From: Jaenimonas drosophilae
Taxonomy: Eukaryota; Euglenozoa; Kinetoplastea; Trypanosomatida; Trypanosomatidae
Direction of reading: 5' to 3'
Length of the DNA: 17,632 bases
Assembly (NCBI GenBank): GCA_030849065.1
Contig: JASAON010001372.1
Coordinates: 1-17,632, forward strand
Part shown: positions 9,785 through 16,986 of the stretch, in pieces
Layout: the number at the start of each line of letters is the position of its first letter
How positions within the stretch are numbered: position 1 is the stretch's first letter
Position numbers and translations under genes: made by a program
Notes under the pieces: generated by a model
What the model saw: only the letters and a program-made list of their open reading frames with translations
The model's database searches: none
What the model was told of the DNA's origin: nothing

Positions 9785-9820
<36 letters not shown>
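9785..9820. repeat. Perfect ATG trinucleotide array (12 units)
   Basis: Twelve uninterrupted ATG units in the intergenic region. The same trinucleotide, as GAT or CAT, forms Asp and His runs inside the second gene. Confidence 0.95.
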
Positions 9821-9822
<2 letters not shown>

Positions 9823-10149
9823 GTGCAACGATGCCGACGGTGTTTTCGACGAAACACAACAGCACCAAATCGTACCAACATCATCGTATCATGATGTGCT
9901 TCAGCAACATATGTAGGATGTGTGTGTGCTTGTGTGCGTCATGCTGCGGCCATCACCTCATTCTTGTTGCGACGGTGATGGCCACTGTTGGAGCATCTCC
10001 CCTCGTGTTTATCGCCACCTTCATGGAGGGCCAACACAACGAAACTCCCCCAAACAACAAGAACAACATCATCATCATCACCCCGCAGCATCTCTCCACA
10101 TGGAGCGGTGGTTGACGTATATGCTGCATGCATCTCCCCACTACACCAT

Positions 10150-10189
10150 CTCTTTTTTCTTTTCCTTCTGCACATCATGGTGTTTTCAG
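10150..10189 (+). promoter_or_regulatory. Candidate spliced-leader acceptor for the gene at 10691
   Basis: A strong T/C tract (10150-10169) is followed by a second short one ending TTTTCAG (AG at 10188-10189). The next ATG on the + strand is the start at 10691, about 500 bases on. An acceptor nearer the gene is possible, for example after the CT-rich patch at about 10381-10401. Confidence 0.5.
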
Positions 10190-10274
10190 CAGGTTCGTTG
10201 TGTTCTTAACCGTCGCTGTGATTGGCGAAGATCTGCTCCACATAGAGGATCTCGCTCATCATCCGCACTAACCA

Positions 10275-10300
10275 CGCACACACACACACACACACACACA
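10275..10300. repeat. CA dinucleotide microsatellite
   Basis: Perfect alternating CA run in the putative 5' leader of the gene at 10691. Confidence 0.95.
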
Positions 10301-10500
10301 TACACAACCTACTAGAGCTCCTGATTGCGAAGAAGGAACCTGAAACAGAAGAAGGTTGCTGCACTCATACAGCCATCGCAGCCCTCTTCTTGTTCGTCCA
10401 TCATCATCATCATTATCTTAATCGCTATCACTGTTGTGCGTAGAATTTTTTTTTGTGATTGGTTGTTTGCGAACTCGTCCACGTGCGCAGAGGAAGTAGC

Positions 10501-10558
10501 AACACAAACACACACACACACAGACACACACACACAGACACACACACACACACACAAA
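10501..10558. repeat. Interrupted CA microsatellite
   Basis: A CA run broken by two CAGA interruptions, 130-190 bases upstream of the start codon at 10691 and therefore probably in its 5' untranslated leader. Confidence 0.95.
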
Positions 10559-10690
10559 CTGAGGCAGCAACAAACGCCATCCTCACTTTGTGTGGTTTCG
10601 GATTGGTGGATTGTTTCATTGTGGTGGCGTTGATCAGCATCTACGACCTCCAACACAACAAAACACCAACATCATCATCATCATTTCACG

Positions 10691-13600
10691 ATGAGCGCCT
10701 TCACGGATGCCAACGCGTTGACGTTCCGTGGCCGCTTTTATCCAAATGGCGATGCACGTGCGGTCTTTGATGGAGAGGTATCCATCGCACGCACCACCAT
10801 CACCGTTTCAAAGCGTGCCAACCTCTACGACACCAGCGCGCGCGGCGCCTCGCCCTTTGTTGGCATGGCCTCCGCCGCACTCATTCAGTTTTTCCGTGAT
10901 GGCACCGATGTCACCCTGATGCGCGGCAACAGCCTCCTCTTTGATAGCGCAACAAATGATGCGGAGCTCGCGCGTGGTGTGGCTGGAAGTGAGCGGAGCG
11001 TGCGCCTCTTGAATGATCCCGCCTCGTGGCTGCGGCTGCGCATCCAACTAAACACGCTCGCCGAGGGAGATGCCATGGTTGATGCTCTCACTCACCGCCA
11101 CGCAGAGGAATCGCTCAGCCCACCATCCGCCACCACCAACAACAACAACAACAACAACAGCAACCGTGCGTCGTCGGCGGTGCTCGATCCACGTTCACCG
11201 AGCCAGCGCAGCTCGCGCAACGCGCAGAGCAGCCATCTCCGTGAGGCCACGGGGAGTAGGATGTACCAACCCCATGACAGCAGCCGCCCCGTGAGCAGCC
11301 ACATCAGCGAGCATCCAGCGCGCGAGGAGCGCAGCATTCCTCCCGGAGCCCGCCACTTCACCCCACAACGAAGCACCGGAGCATCGGCCAACAACAACAT
11401 CAATAACATCAACAACAACAACGGTGATCGGGCAACGTCGCGTGCCTCCTCGGTGCGGAGCTGCCACCGAAGTCGCCGTGCGTCGAGCAGCCGTCATGGC
11501 AGCCGCCATCGCGATGTTAATCATGACGTGGAGTCGGTTGGCAGCAATGATTATGATCGTCGGCCATCGCGCAGCCGCTCTGCCGGCCGCCACCAACAAA
11601 CGCACACATACACAAGTGATAGCGCCTCTCCACGCAGCGTTGGCTCACGCCGCTCCGCCGCCAACAGCAACAGCAGCCCGAGCCAGCACCTCCTCCGCCA
11701 GGCCTACAAGCTCCTTCATCATCGTCTCCATGTTATGCAATATTTGCACAAGGAGATGGTGCATCAGGCCTACCTCGTGGAGGAGGCGAAGCTCGGCACA
11801 TCGCGTCGCGGGCGCTCCACCTCGCAATCACCGCGACGCAAACATCGCAGCCGAAGCCGCACCCCACACAGCCGCAGCCCGCGACGTACGGCGGAGGCGG
11901 AGGCGGCACGTTTGCAGGAGATTGATCAGCGTCTGGCAGAGGTGGAGGCGTTGCGGCGTGAAGCGGAGCGCGATCGGGAGGTGGCGGCGATGTTGCGGCG
12001 TGAGGCGGCAGAGCGCAGCCTCCGCGAGCCCGCCTCCTTCGTCTCTCAGCCTCCCAACAACAACAACAACAACAATGTTGGTGGCGATGGTGATTTGTAC
12101 GCCCTGGCCACCATCCCCAACCACAACGAGACCGCCTCACGCAACTCACGCATATCCAACGGAGGCCAACCCCCATATGGCTGCCGCAGTGCACCTCCCT
12201 ACAACAACAACAACAACAACATCAACCGCAACAACACCGCCGCGAGTAGCATCATGGATGGTGATGTGAGCTCCACCATCGTCCTCAGCCGCTTCCTCAG
12301 TGGTGGGGCATGGCAGCGCTTCTATCCGGCCTTTGAGAGCCACATTCGTTTCTGCGCACAGGTGGATGTTTGCCTCGCCCTGAAACAACCGCGCCGACGG
12401 GTGGCCATCACGAGCATCGGGGTGGAGAATCATCACCCGGAGAGTTGTGGGCTGCGCATCACGGCAGAGGTGCGGTGTGGGGAGGAGCTCCACCCCGATT
12501 CTGCGGAGCGGCGCCTAAAGAGCTGCCCCATGCGGTTGTTGCAGCGTCTATACGATAGCTACTCCATGCTTCTGCCGCCCGACGTAGTGGCGGGAGAGGA
12601 GGGTGAGGAGGCGATGCTTCTGCCACAGGAGGGGGGTGGCGCGGCGGGCGGAGCACGTACCAATCCTCGCCAACAACAACAACAACAGCAGCAGCAGCGA
12701 CCACCTATGGCCAGTGCTATCTCCCCCATCTCGAGCAGCGGAGCTTCACAACGCCGCCATGCTGCCTACCGCGGCTACCCACAGACCAACAACAACAGCA
12801 ACAAGCCCTCCTTGGATGATCGTGCGCTTCGTTCTGTGGATGATGGCACGGCCGCCCCACGTCGTGGAGCAGCGCCGCTCTCACGGAGCCGCCAACCCGA
12901 CCAGGCTGATGTGATGGAGAGTACGCGCTACCCACGCAACCAGCCCTACCGCGGTAGCTCCTACGCACCAAGTAGCAACAACAACAACAACAACAACTAT
13001 GGACGACGACCCTATCGTGATGAGGATGATGATCAGCGCAGCAACCGCAGTGATTGGCGTAGTCCGGGCATGTCTCAGGTTCTCCGTCGTGAGATGCAGC
13101 TCCTCGACGATGAGCGGGCGGCGGAGCGCAGCCTTGAAGAGGAGAGCCGCTTGCTCGATGAGGCACGTGCGCGCCGTCGCGACAGCCTCGCGAGCAGCAG
13201 CCGTGGAGGTGGCGCGCGTGCGCGCTCTGACCGCCGCAACATGGATGCCAAGCTCGAAGATGTTGTGGGTGAGGAGGCTGTGGAGCGTGCCGCACTCATT
13301 GTGGGTGCCGCACGGCAGCTAAAGACCCTCCTTGACGCCCATCGCCGTCGTGAGGCGCAGCTGAATTTGCAGGACGTGGAGGCCTACCGCCGCACCACGG
13401 TGCAGGAGCAGCAACGCTACGAGGCCGAGGCACTGCGCAAGGCGATGCGGGCCAAGGCCTCTGGCCACCCGGCACGCATGGAGCAGCTGCGTGAGGCGGA
13501 GCGCGCACACCGCGATGCTATTCTCCGCCAAGAAGCGACGCAGCGTGCGTCGTTCCTGCTCAGCGCCACGGCATTCTTGCGTGATTGTTGGAGTTATGAG

Positions 13601-14662
13601 GCGGAATCTGTGGAGCGGGAGGAGATGGCGGCGCGGCTCGCCATCGAGGCAGACGGCCTCGCCGGGTGGTCGCGCCTTCTTCTACGCCGCAAGGACGATC
13701 TCCAGTGGCTGAAGAAGCAGCAACAACAACGTGGCCGGTCTGTGGGGTGGAGGAACGCCGCACCCGGTGATGGCAGTGGCGACGTGCTCACCATGACGAA
13801 CGACCTCCACACGCAGGAACACGCCGAGCGCAGCGCCATCCTCCGCGAGGAGAGCCGCCGCCGCCTTCTCTTCCGGCGTGAGTGGCTCCACTACGGTGAA
13901 AACATTGATCGCGCACGCATCGAGGCGGAGGAGCAGCGCGCACGCGATGAGGTGGTTGATCGCCGACTGAGCCAAGGACGCCGCCACGTCGAGAAGCAGC
14001 TCGCGCAGCGCGAGGAGCTCCAGAGCCTTCGTAGTGAGGAAGATTTTTATCGTCGCGCCATTCTCTCCGATGAGCAGGATGCACGTGATGTGATTGGGGA
14101 GGTGATGGCCGCGGCGGTGAAGGAGATGATGTTGGCACGACGTAGTGAGGAGCGGGATCGCACCCTGGCCTCGGATGACAACACGTGGGACAACAACACC
14201 TCGGGCACCCCACGACGACGCCGGCTGAGCACTCCACGAACACAACCAAAGGCCTTTCACTACCTCACCTTCCTCCCCGAAGACATGGACTACCCACCTA
14301 ATGCCATCCTTGCCATTGAGGGCATGCTGGGCTGCAGCATTAATCGCAACCTGGAGGTGGTGAACGTGTGCCGCCCACTCCCCAAGGCCACGGATGAGGA
14401 TCTCCAGCTCCAGGCTGGTGATATGATTCTTGATGTGGCGGGCCACAGCCTTCACTCGCTCTCACACCTCCGCGAGGTGTTAGCAAATCGGGCGATGCAG
14501 ATCCAGGAGGAGGCCCGGCAGGAGTTCCCGGGGGTGGAGGAGAGCCAACTCACCGTCAACCCTGCACTTCAGAAGTATGTGGAGGTCCTCTGCGAGCATC
14601 ATAACTTCCTTGTGCAGGTACTCCGTGGCTGCGACATTTACCAAATTATTGTACGATCCTAG
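10691..14662 (+). CDS. Asn-rich, SR-containing coiled-coil protein with C-terminal PDZ-like domain (1323 aa)
   Basis: Residues 1-135 look like a compact beta-rich domain of unknown family. Asn runs and Ser/Arg-rich segments follow (about 245-320 and 372-400, with RS and SP dipeptides), then a charged helix (about 400-450). Residues about 526-592 form a second ordered block with the DVCLAL...RRRVAITSI pattern, similar to short alpha/beta modules I associate with large kinetoplastid cytoskeletal proteins. A Gln run encoded at about 12671-12697 precedes more Asn runs. From about 794 to 1150 lie long Arg/Glu helices with a recurring E..xR.AIL motif (around E865, E897, E935, E1046 and E1117). The last 115 residues resemble a PDZ domain: LG at 1213-1214, then a GDMIL loop (G1243, D1244) before VAGHSL, and a final VQVLRG strand. 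Together these suggest a cytoskeletal or flagellar scaffold; this is inference. The start is the first ATG after the acceptor candidate. No membrane segment or signal peptide is seen. Confidence 0.87.
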   Translation: MSAFTDANALTFRGRFYPNGDARAVFDGEVSIARTTITVSKRANLYDTSARGASPFVGMASAALIQFFRDGTDVTLMRGNSLLFDSATNDAELARGVAGSERSVRLLNDPASWLRLRIQLNTLAEGDAMVDALTHRHAEESLSPPSATTNNNNNNNSNRASSAVLDPRSPSQRSSRNAQSSHLREATGSRMYQPHDSSRPVSSHISEHPAREERSIPPGARHFTPQRSTGASANNNINNINNNNGDRATSRASSVRSCHRSRRASSSRHGSRHRDVNHDVESVGSNDYDRRPSRSRSAGRHQQTHTYTSDSASPRSVGSRRSAANSNSSPSQHLLRQAYKLLHHRLHVMQYLHKEMVHQAYLVEEAKLGTSRRGRSTSQSPRRKHRSRSRTPHSRSPRRTAEAEAARLQEIDQRLAEVEALRREAERDREVAAMLRREAAERSLREPASFVSQPPNNNNNNNVGGDGDLYALATIPNHNETASRNSRISNGGQPPYGCRSAPPYNNNNNNINRNNTAASSIMDGDVSSTIVLSRFLSGGAWQRFYPAFESHIRFCAQVDVCLALKQPRRRVAITSIGVENHHPESCGLRITAEVRCGEELHPDSAERRLKSCPMRLLQRLYDSYSMLLPPDVVAGEEGEEAMLLPQEGGGAAGGARTNPRQQQQQQQQQRPPMASAISPISSSGASQRRHAAYRGYPQTNNNSNKPSLDDRALRSVDDGTAAPRRGAAPLSRSRQPDQADVMESTRYPRNQPYRGSSYAPSSNNNNNNNYGRRPYRDEDDDQRSNRSDWRSPGMSQVLRREMQLLDDERAAERSLEEESRLLDEARARRRDSLASSSRGGGARARSDRRNMDAKLEDVVGEEAVERAALIVGAARQLKTLLDAHRRREAQLNLQDVEAYRRTTVQEQQRYEAEALRKAMRAKASGHPARMEQLREAERAHRDAILRQEATQRASFLLSATAFLRDCWSYEAESVEREEMAARLAIEADGLAGWSRLLLRRKDDLQWLKKQQQQRGRSVGWRNAAPGDGSGDVLTMTNDLHTQEHAERSAILREESRRRLLFRREWLHYGENIDRARIEAEEQRARDEVVDRRLSQGRRHVEKQLAQREELQSLRSEEDFYRRAILSDEQDARDVIGEVMAAAVKEMMLARRSEERDRTLASDDNTWDNNTSGTPRRRRLSTPRTQPKAFHYLTFLPEDMDYPPNAILAIEGMLGCSINRNLEVVNVCRPLPKATDEDLQLQAGDMILDVAGHSLHSLSHLREVLANRAMQIQEEARQEFPGVEESQLTVNPALQKYVEVLCEHHNFLVQVLRGCDIYQIIVRS
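11143..11163 (+). repeat. In-frame AAC repeats encoding Asn runs
   Basis: Uninterrupted AAC codons near residue 152-158 of the large coiled-coil protein. Similar AAC runs recur in the same frame at about 11391-11421, 12056-12075, 12203-12235 and 12976-12996. Confidence 0.9.
12671..12698 (+). repeat. CAA/CAG repeat encoding a Gln run
   Basis: The CAA repeat is read here as Gln rather than Asn, with the last units CAG. It lies in a Gly/Ala/Arg-rich linker of the large coiled-coil protein. Confidence 0.9.
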
Positions 14663-14882
14663 AAGAAAACACTACAGCACACAAGGACGAGGTGTGAGAG
14701 AGAGAGAGAGAGAAGCAGCATGCATCTCTCTTGTTGTGTTGATCGTGTTGGAGCTGTCGTTGAACAGCTTCCCTCCATCCAGCCAACGGAAGCCGCTCTC
14801 TTTCTTGGGTGTTGATGATGATGATGTTGTGTGCGTGTATAACCACCCAGGAGGTTCATTCAATAGATGTGCGCTCGTGCAC

Positions 14883-14912
14883 CTTGTTTCTTTTTTTGTT
14901 TCGTTTCGCTAG
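14883..14912 (+). promoter_or_regulatory. Strong splice-acceptor-like pyrimidine tract ahead of a mini-ORF
   Basis: About 28 bases that are almost all T with some C and a few G, ending in CTAG (AG at 14911-14912). It is among the best acceptor-like signals in the window, yet no long gene follows it. The first ATG is only six bases away at 14918. Confidence 0.5.
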
Positions 14913-14917
14913 AGTTG

Positions 14918-15043
14918 ATGGCGGTGGTGATGAATCATCCTATCGCTGCCACATGTAGTGTGCTTCGATGCCGATTGCTGATGGACGATGAGGTTGCTGC
15001 TCTTGTGCGCATGGAACGCGATGCTTCACTAATGGATCACTAG
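14918..15043 (+). CDS. Possible mini-gene, 41 aa, no known family
   Basis: An ATG six bases after a strong acceptor-like AG opens a 41-codon frame ending TAG at 15041-15043. The N-terminal half is mixed and slightly hydrophobic with two Cys. The second half (residues 20-40) is a charged, helix-like stretch containing LLMDDEVAALVRMERDA. There is no low-complexity content, unlike other short frames between genes. The stop overlaps the base of a stem-loop. It could be a real micropeptide, an upstream frame in a long leader of the amidohydrolase gene, or chance. Length alone gives little support; the acceptor position is the main argument. Confidence 0.3.
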   Translation: MAVVMNHPIAATCSVLRCRLLMDDEVAALVRMERDASLMDH

Positions 15044-15079
15044 CGGATCCCCAGAGGCTGGGAGCCTCATCCGATCCGC
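15043..15079 (+). other. Stem-loop: 7-bp outer and 6-bp inner stem
   Basis: GCGGATC (15043-15049) pairs perfectly with GATCCGC (15073-15079). Inside, GAGGCT (15054-15059) pairs perfectly with AGCCTC (15063-15068) around a GGG loop. A symmetrical 4x4 internal loop separates the stems. There is no T run after it, and kinetoplastid Pol II does not use bacterial-type terminators, so it is more likely an RNA or DNA structural element. Confidence 0.6.
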
Positions 15080-15105
15080 CTTACCCAGGTCTCATCATCA
15101 TCAAG

Positions 15106-15136
15106 GCACACACCACAGATAGAGTGTGGTGTGTGC
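15106..15136 (+). other. Stem-loop: perfect 12-bp inverted repeat, 7-base loop
   Basis: GCACACACCACA (15106-15117) is the exact reverse complement of 15125-15136, with loop GATAGAG. It is a CA/TG sequence and may have grown from microsatellites, but the non-periodic CCACA part pairs too. Confidence 0.65.
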
Positions 15137-15140
15137 GTGT

Positions 15141-15203
15141 GGGTCTCTGTCAGCACGTCCAAGAGCTCAACGGGCTACAGAGGTACCTTCCTATGGTAGA
15201 CCC
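15141..15203 (+). other. Composite stem-loop (imperfect 12-bp hairpin within an outer stem)
   Basis: CTCTGT (15145-15150) pairs with ACAGAG (15177-15182). The hairpin continues after a one-base bulge with AGC/GCT and CGT/ACG around an 11-base loop. GGGT (15141-15144) can pair with ACCC (15200-15203), enclosing a further small TACC/GGTA hairpin (15184-15198). It does not match a tRNA: there is no T-arm consensus. It could be part of a small structured RNA. Confidence 0.4.
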
Positions 15204-15376
15204 TACATGTGTGTTGGTCCTTATTTCTTCCACGCTTTTCCCATTTTTCTTTGCATTTCTGAACTGCGTACGTCCCCTCTGGGTGAGTTCCTTGGTGACC
15301 TCCCCCAATCACCACTCTCTCGTTTCCCACACACGGCAGCAGCACTCCACCCATGATTAGGCCATGCTATGTGCTT

Positions 15377-15393
15377 GTCGGGTGAAACCCGGC
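15377..15393 (+). other. Small hairpin, 7-bp stem with GAA triloop
   Basis: GTCGGGT pairs with ACCCGGC (one T-G wobble) around GAA. It lies upstream of the amidohydrolase acceptor candidate and so outside that gene's predicted mature mRNA. Confidence 0.4.
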
Positions 15394-15513
15394 CCTCACA
15401 CACTTCCATCACCATGAACTACCACTTCTGTAGTACAACTCTCTCTGCACTGCCACATACACACATACACATGTGTTCTGTGCCTGACACAAAGTCACTT
15501 GTTCACGTGTGCA

Positions 15514-15544
15514 CCTACTCCTTTCACCTTCTTCCTGTACTTAG
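15514..15544 (+). promoter_or_regulatory. Candidate spliced-leader acceptor for the amidohydrolase gene
   Basis: A C/T tract (15514-15542) ends in TTAG (AG at 15543-15544). The first ATG after it is 15615, which begins the conserved part of the protein. Earlier in-frame ATGs (15369, 15414) would be removed by trans-splicing. Confidence 0.65.
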
Positions 15545-15614
15545 ATCTTCAACCAGCTATCACAACCACTCACTACTACCTCCCACCCCAACCCCACCCC
15601 CACACACAATCATC

Positions 15615-16811
15615 ATGCCTGTGGATGCACTCATTGCTGAGGCCCGCGAGTCCCTCAAGATGGTCGTTGGCTGGCGCCGCCACCTCCACGCCCATCCCGA
15701 GCTCTCCAACAAGGAGTTCGAAACGGCAAAGTTCATCACGGAGACCCTGAAGAGCTTCGGCTGCCCCCAGCTGACCATCACCCACCCTGTGCCCACTGCT
15801 GTTGTTGCTGACCTGAAGGGTGGCGCCGGCGAGGGCCCCATCATTGCTCTGCGTGCCGACATTGATGCCCTTCCCATCGTTGAGGAGAGCGGCGAGGAGT
15901 TCATCTCCACAAAGGAGGGCGTGATGCACGCCTGCGGCCATGATTCCCACACCGCCATGCAGCTCGGCGCCGCCAAGATTCTCTGCGGGCACGTGAGCAA
16001 GATCCGTGGTACGGTGCGCTTTGTGTTCCAGCACTCTGAGGAGAAGCACCCCGGTGGCGCGCAGGAGCTCGTGAAGGTTGGTGTGATGGAAGGTGTCCAG
16101 AACATCTTTGGTATCCACGTTGTGCCTCAGATTCCATGCGGTGTGGTTGCTGTGAAGGAGGGCGTTCTGAGCAGCTGCAGTGACACCTTTACCATCATCA
16201 TCAAGGGAAAGGGCGGCCATGCCAGCAACCCTCACCTCCTTGTGGACCCCATCCCCGTGGCTGCTGAGGTTGTCCTTGCTCTTCAGACGATTGTGTCCCG
16301 CAAGATTGACCCCAAGGTTGCACCCGTGATCTCCATTGCCACGATGAATACCGGTGCTGAGACCCACAACGTCATCCCCAACGAGGTGAAGCTCATGGGA
16401 ACCATCCGCTCTCAGGACAAGGAGGTGCGTGAGTTCGTCCCCAAGGAGATTGAGCGCATTGCACGTGGCATTTCCGAAGCCCACAACGCCAACTACGAGT
16501 TCTGCATTGAGTATGGCTACGATATGGTGGTTAACGATGAGAAGCTGACGCAGCTGATGCGCGGCATGGCCCTGAAGGTTGTTGGCAGCGACAAGCGCAT
16601 CTTCACCCCCAAGGACCCCAGCTTTGGCGGCGAGGACTTTTCTGCCTACCAGCGTGTGGTTCCCGGCTTCTTCCTCGGCCTTGGCTGTGGCAACAAGGCT
16701 CGCGGCATCTGCGAGTCCCTCCACTCCTCCAAGTTCCGTCTGGATGAGGATTGCCTGCCGCTCGGTGTTGCCATGCACGTGGCTTTCATTGCAAAGCAGC
16801 TCATGGCGTAG
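15615..16811 (+). CDS. M20D-family amidohydrolase (N-acyl-L-amino-acid amidohydrolase / hippurate hydrolase-like), 398 aa
   Basis: The enzyme should hydrolyse the amide bond of N-acyl amino acids or short peptides using two divalent metal ions. Family marks, in order: [11 protein letters not shown] near residue 20; [10 protein letters not shown] near 79; the MHACGHDSH motif with metal ligands C107 and H109; FQHSEE with catalytic and metal-binding glutamates E142/E143; GIHVVP with H168; a dimerisation-domain stretch [10 protein letters not shown] near 198 and [10 protein letters not shown] after it; [23 protein letters not shown]; and the last ligand H370 in SLHSSKF. Length is typical (about 380-400). 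The exact substrate cannot be read from sequence. Similar genes in trypanosomatids closely resemble bacterial ones and are usually thought to have come by transfer; that is family knowledge, not shown here. It lacks the homopolymer runs of its neighbours. No signal peptide or clear targeting tail is seen, so cytosol is likely. All expected catalytic residues are present. Confidence 0.95.
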   Translation: MPVDALIAEARESLKMVVGWRRHLHAHPELSNKEFETAKFITETLKSFGCPQLTITHPVPTAVVADLKGGAGEGPIIALRADIDALPIVEESGEEFISTKEGVMHACGHDSHTAMQLGAAKILCGHVSKIRGTVRFVFQHSEEKHPGGAQELVKVGVMEGVQNIFGIHVVPQIPCGVVAVKEGVLSSCSDTFTIIIKGKGGHASNPHLLVDPIPVAAEVVLALQTIVSRKIDPKVAPVISIATMNTGAETHNVIPNEVKLMGTIRSQDKEVREFVPKEIERIARGISEAHNANYEFCIEYGYDMVVNDEKLTQLMRGMALKVVGSDKRIFTPKDPSFGGEDFSAYQRVVPGFFLGLGCGNKARGICESLHSSKFRLDEDCLPLGVAMHVAFIAKQLMA

Positions 16812-16986
16812 TGTCGGATGACATTTACCATCTCATCATCATGGGGGGAGATCATCATCAGTTCAATGAGGTCGGTGCACTTGCATTTGTACGTTCTGTG
16901 TTTTGAGTTGATCTCATACCTGTTTGATGTGTTCTAGTGTTTTTTTCTAGTGCAAATCACAATAATCTAGGTCTCCAGGGTAGGTT

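Larger units (their letters stand above)
9131..10690. other. Long intergenic region (about 1.6 kb) of mixed microsatellites
   Basis: The longest gene-free stretch of the window. It contains CATCATGATC-type repeats near 9160-9200, a T-rich tract then GTGTGC repeats (about 9462-9512), an ATG array (9785-9820), CA arrays (10275-10300 and 10501-10558), and several pyrimidine tracts, the best at 10150-10169. Short open frames inside it translate the repeats (Met runs, His runs) and show no conserved-looking block. From 10190 to 10690 there is no ATG on the + strand. Most of it should be the 3' untranslated region of the J-domain gene plus the leader of the next. Confidence 0.6.
14663..15614. other. 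Intergenic region with a mini-ORF, stem-loop cluster and the leader of the amidohydrolase gene
   Basis: A GA microsatellite (14695-14713) follows the stop of the coiled-coil gene. A strong pyrimidine tract then ends in AG at 14911-14912, followed by a 41-codon open frame and a run of stem-loops (15043-15203). A small triloop hairpin is at 15377-15393 and the acceptor candidate of the amidohydrolase gene at 15514-15544. Parts are described separately. Base composition between 14920 and 15210 is less repetitive than elsewhere between genes. Confidence 0.6.

Noticed and set aside
9629..10315. Several 85-131 codon frames in the long spacer
   Set aside because: They consist of microsatellite translations such as Met runs and His/Thr runs, overlap each other in different frames, and show no conserved-looking block.
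15043..15079. A rho-independent type terminator
   Set aside because: The hairpin has no following T run, and the window is eukaryotic (kinetoplastid-like), where such terminators are not used.
15141..15203. A possible tRNA
   Set aside because: The ends can pair, but there is no T-arm consensus, no recognisable anticodon arm, and the length is too short.
15043..15203. A self-cleaving HDV-like ribozyme of retroposon type
   Set aside because: I tried the nested double pseudoknot order on both strands and the helices did not fall in the required order.
15369..15614. An 82-residue N-terminal extension of the amidohydrolase from an earlier in-frame ATG
   Set aside because: The extension has no family similarity and includes the translated polypyrimidine tract and splice-acceptor AG at 15543-15544, so it would be removed by trans-splicing.
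15576..16778. A 400-codon antisense open frame opposite the amidohydrolase
   Set aside because: The sense strand encodes a textbook M20D enzyme with all motifs, and the antisense product shows none.
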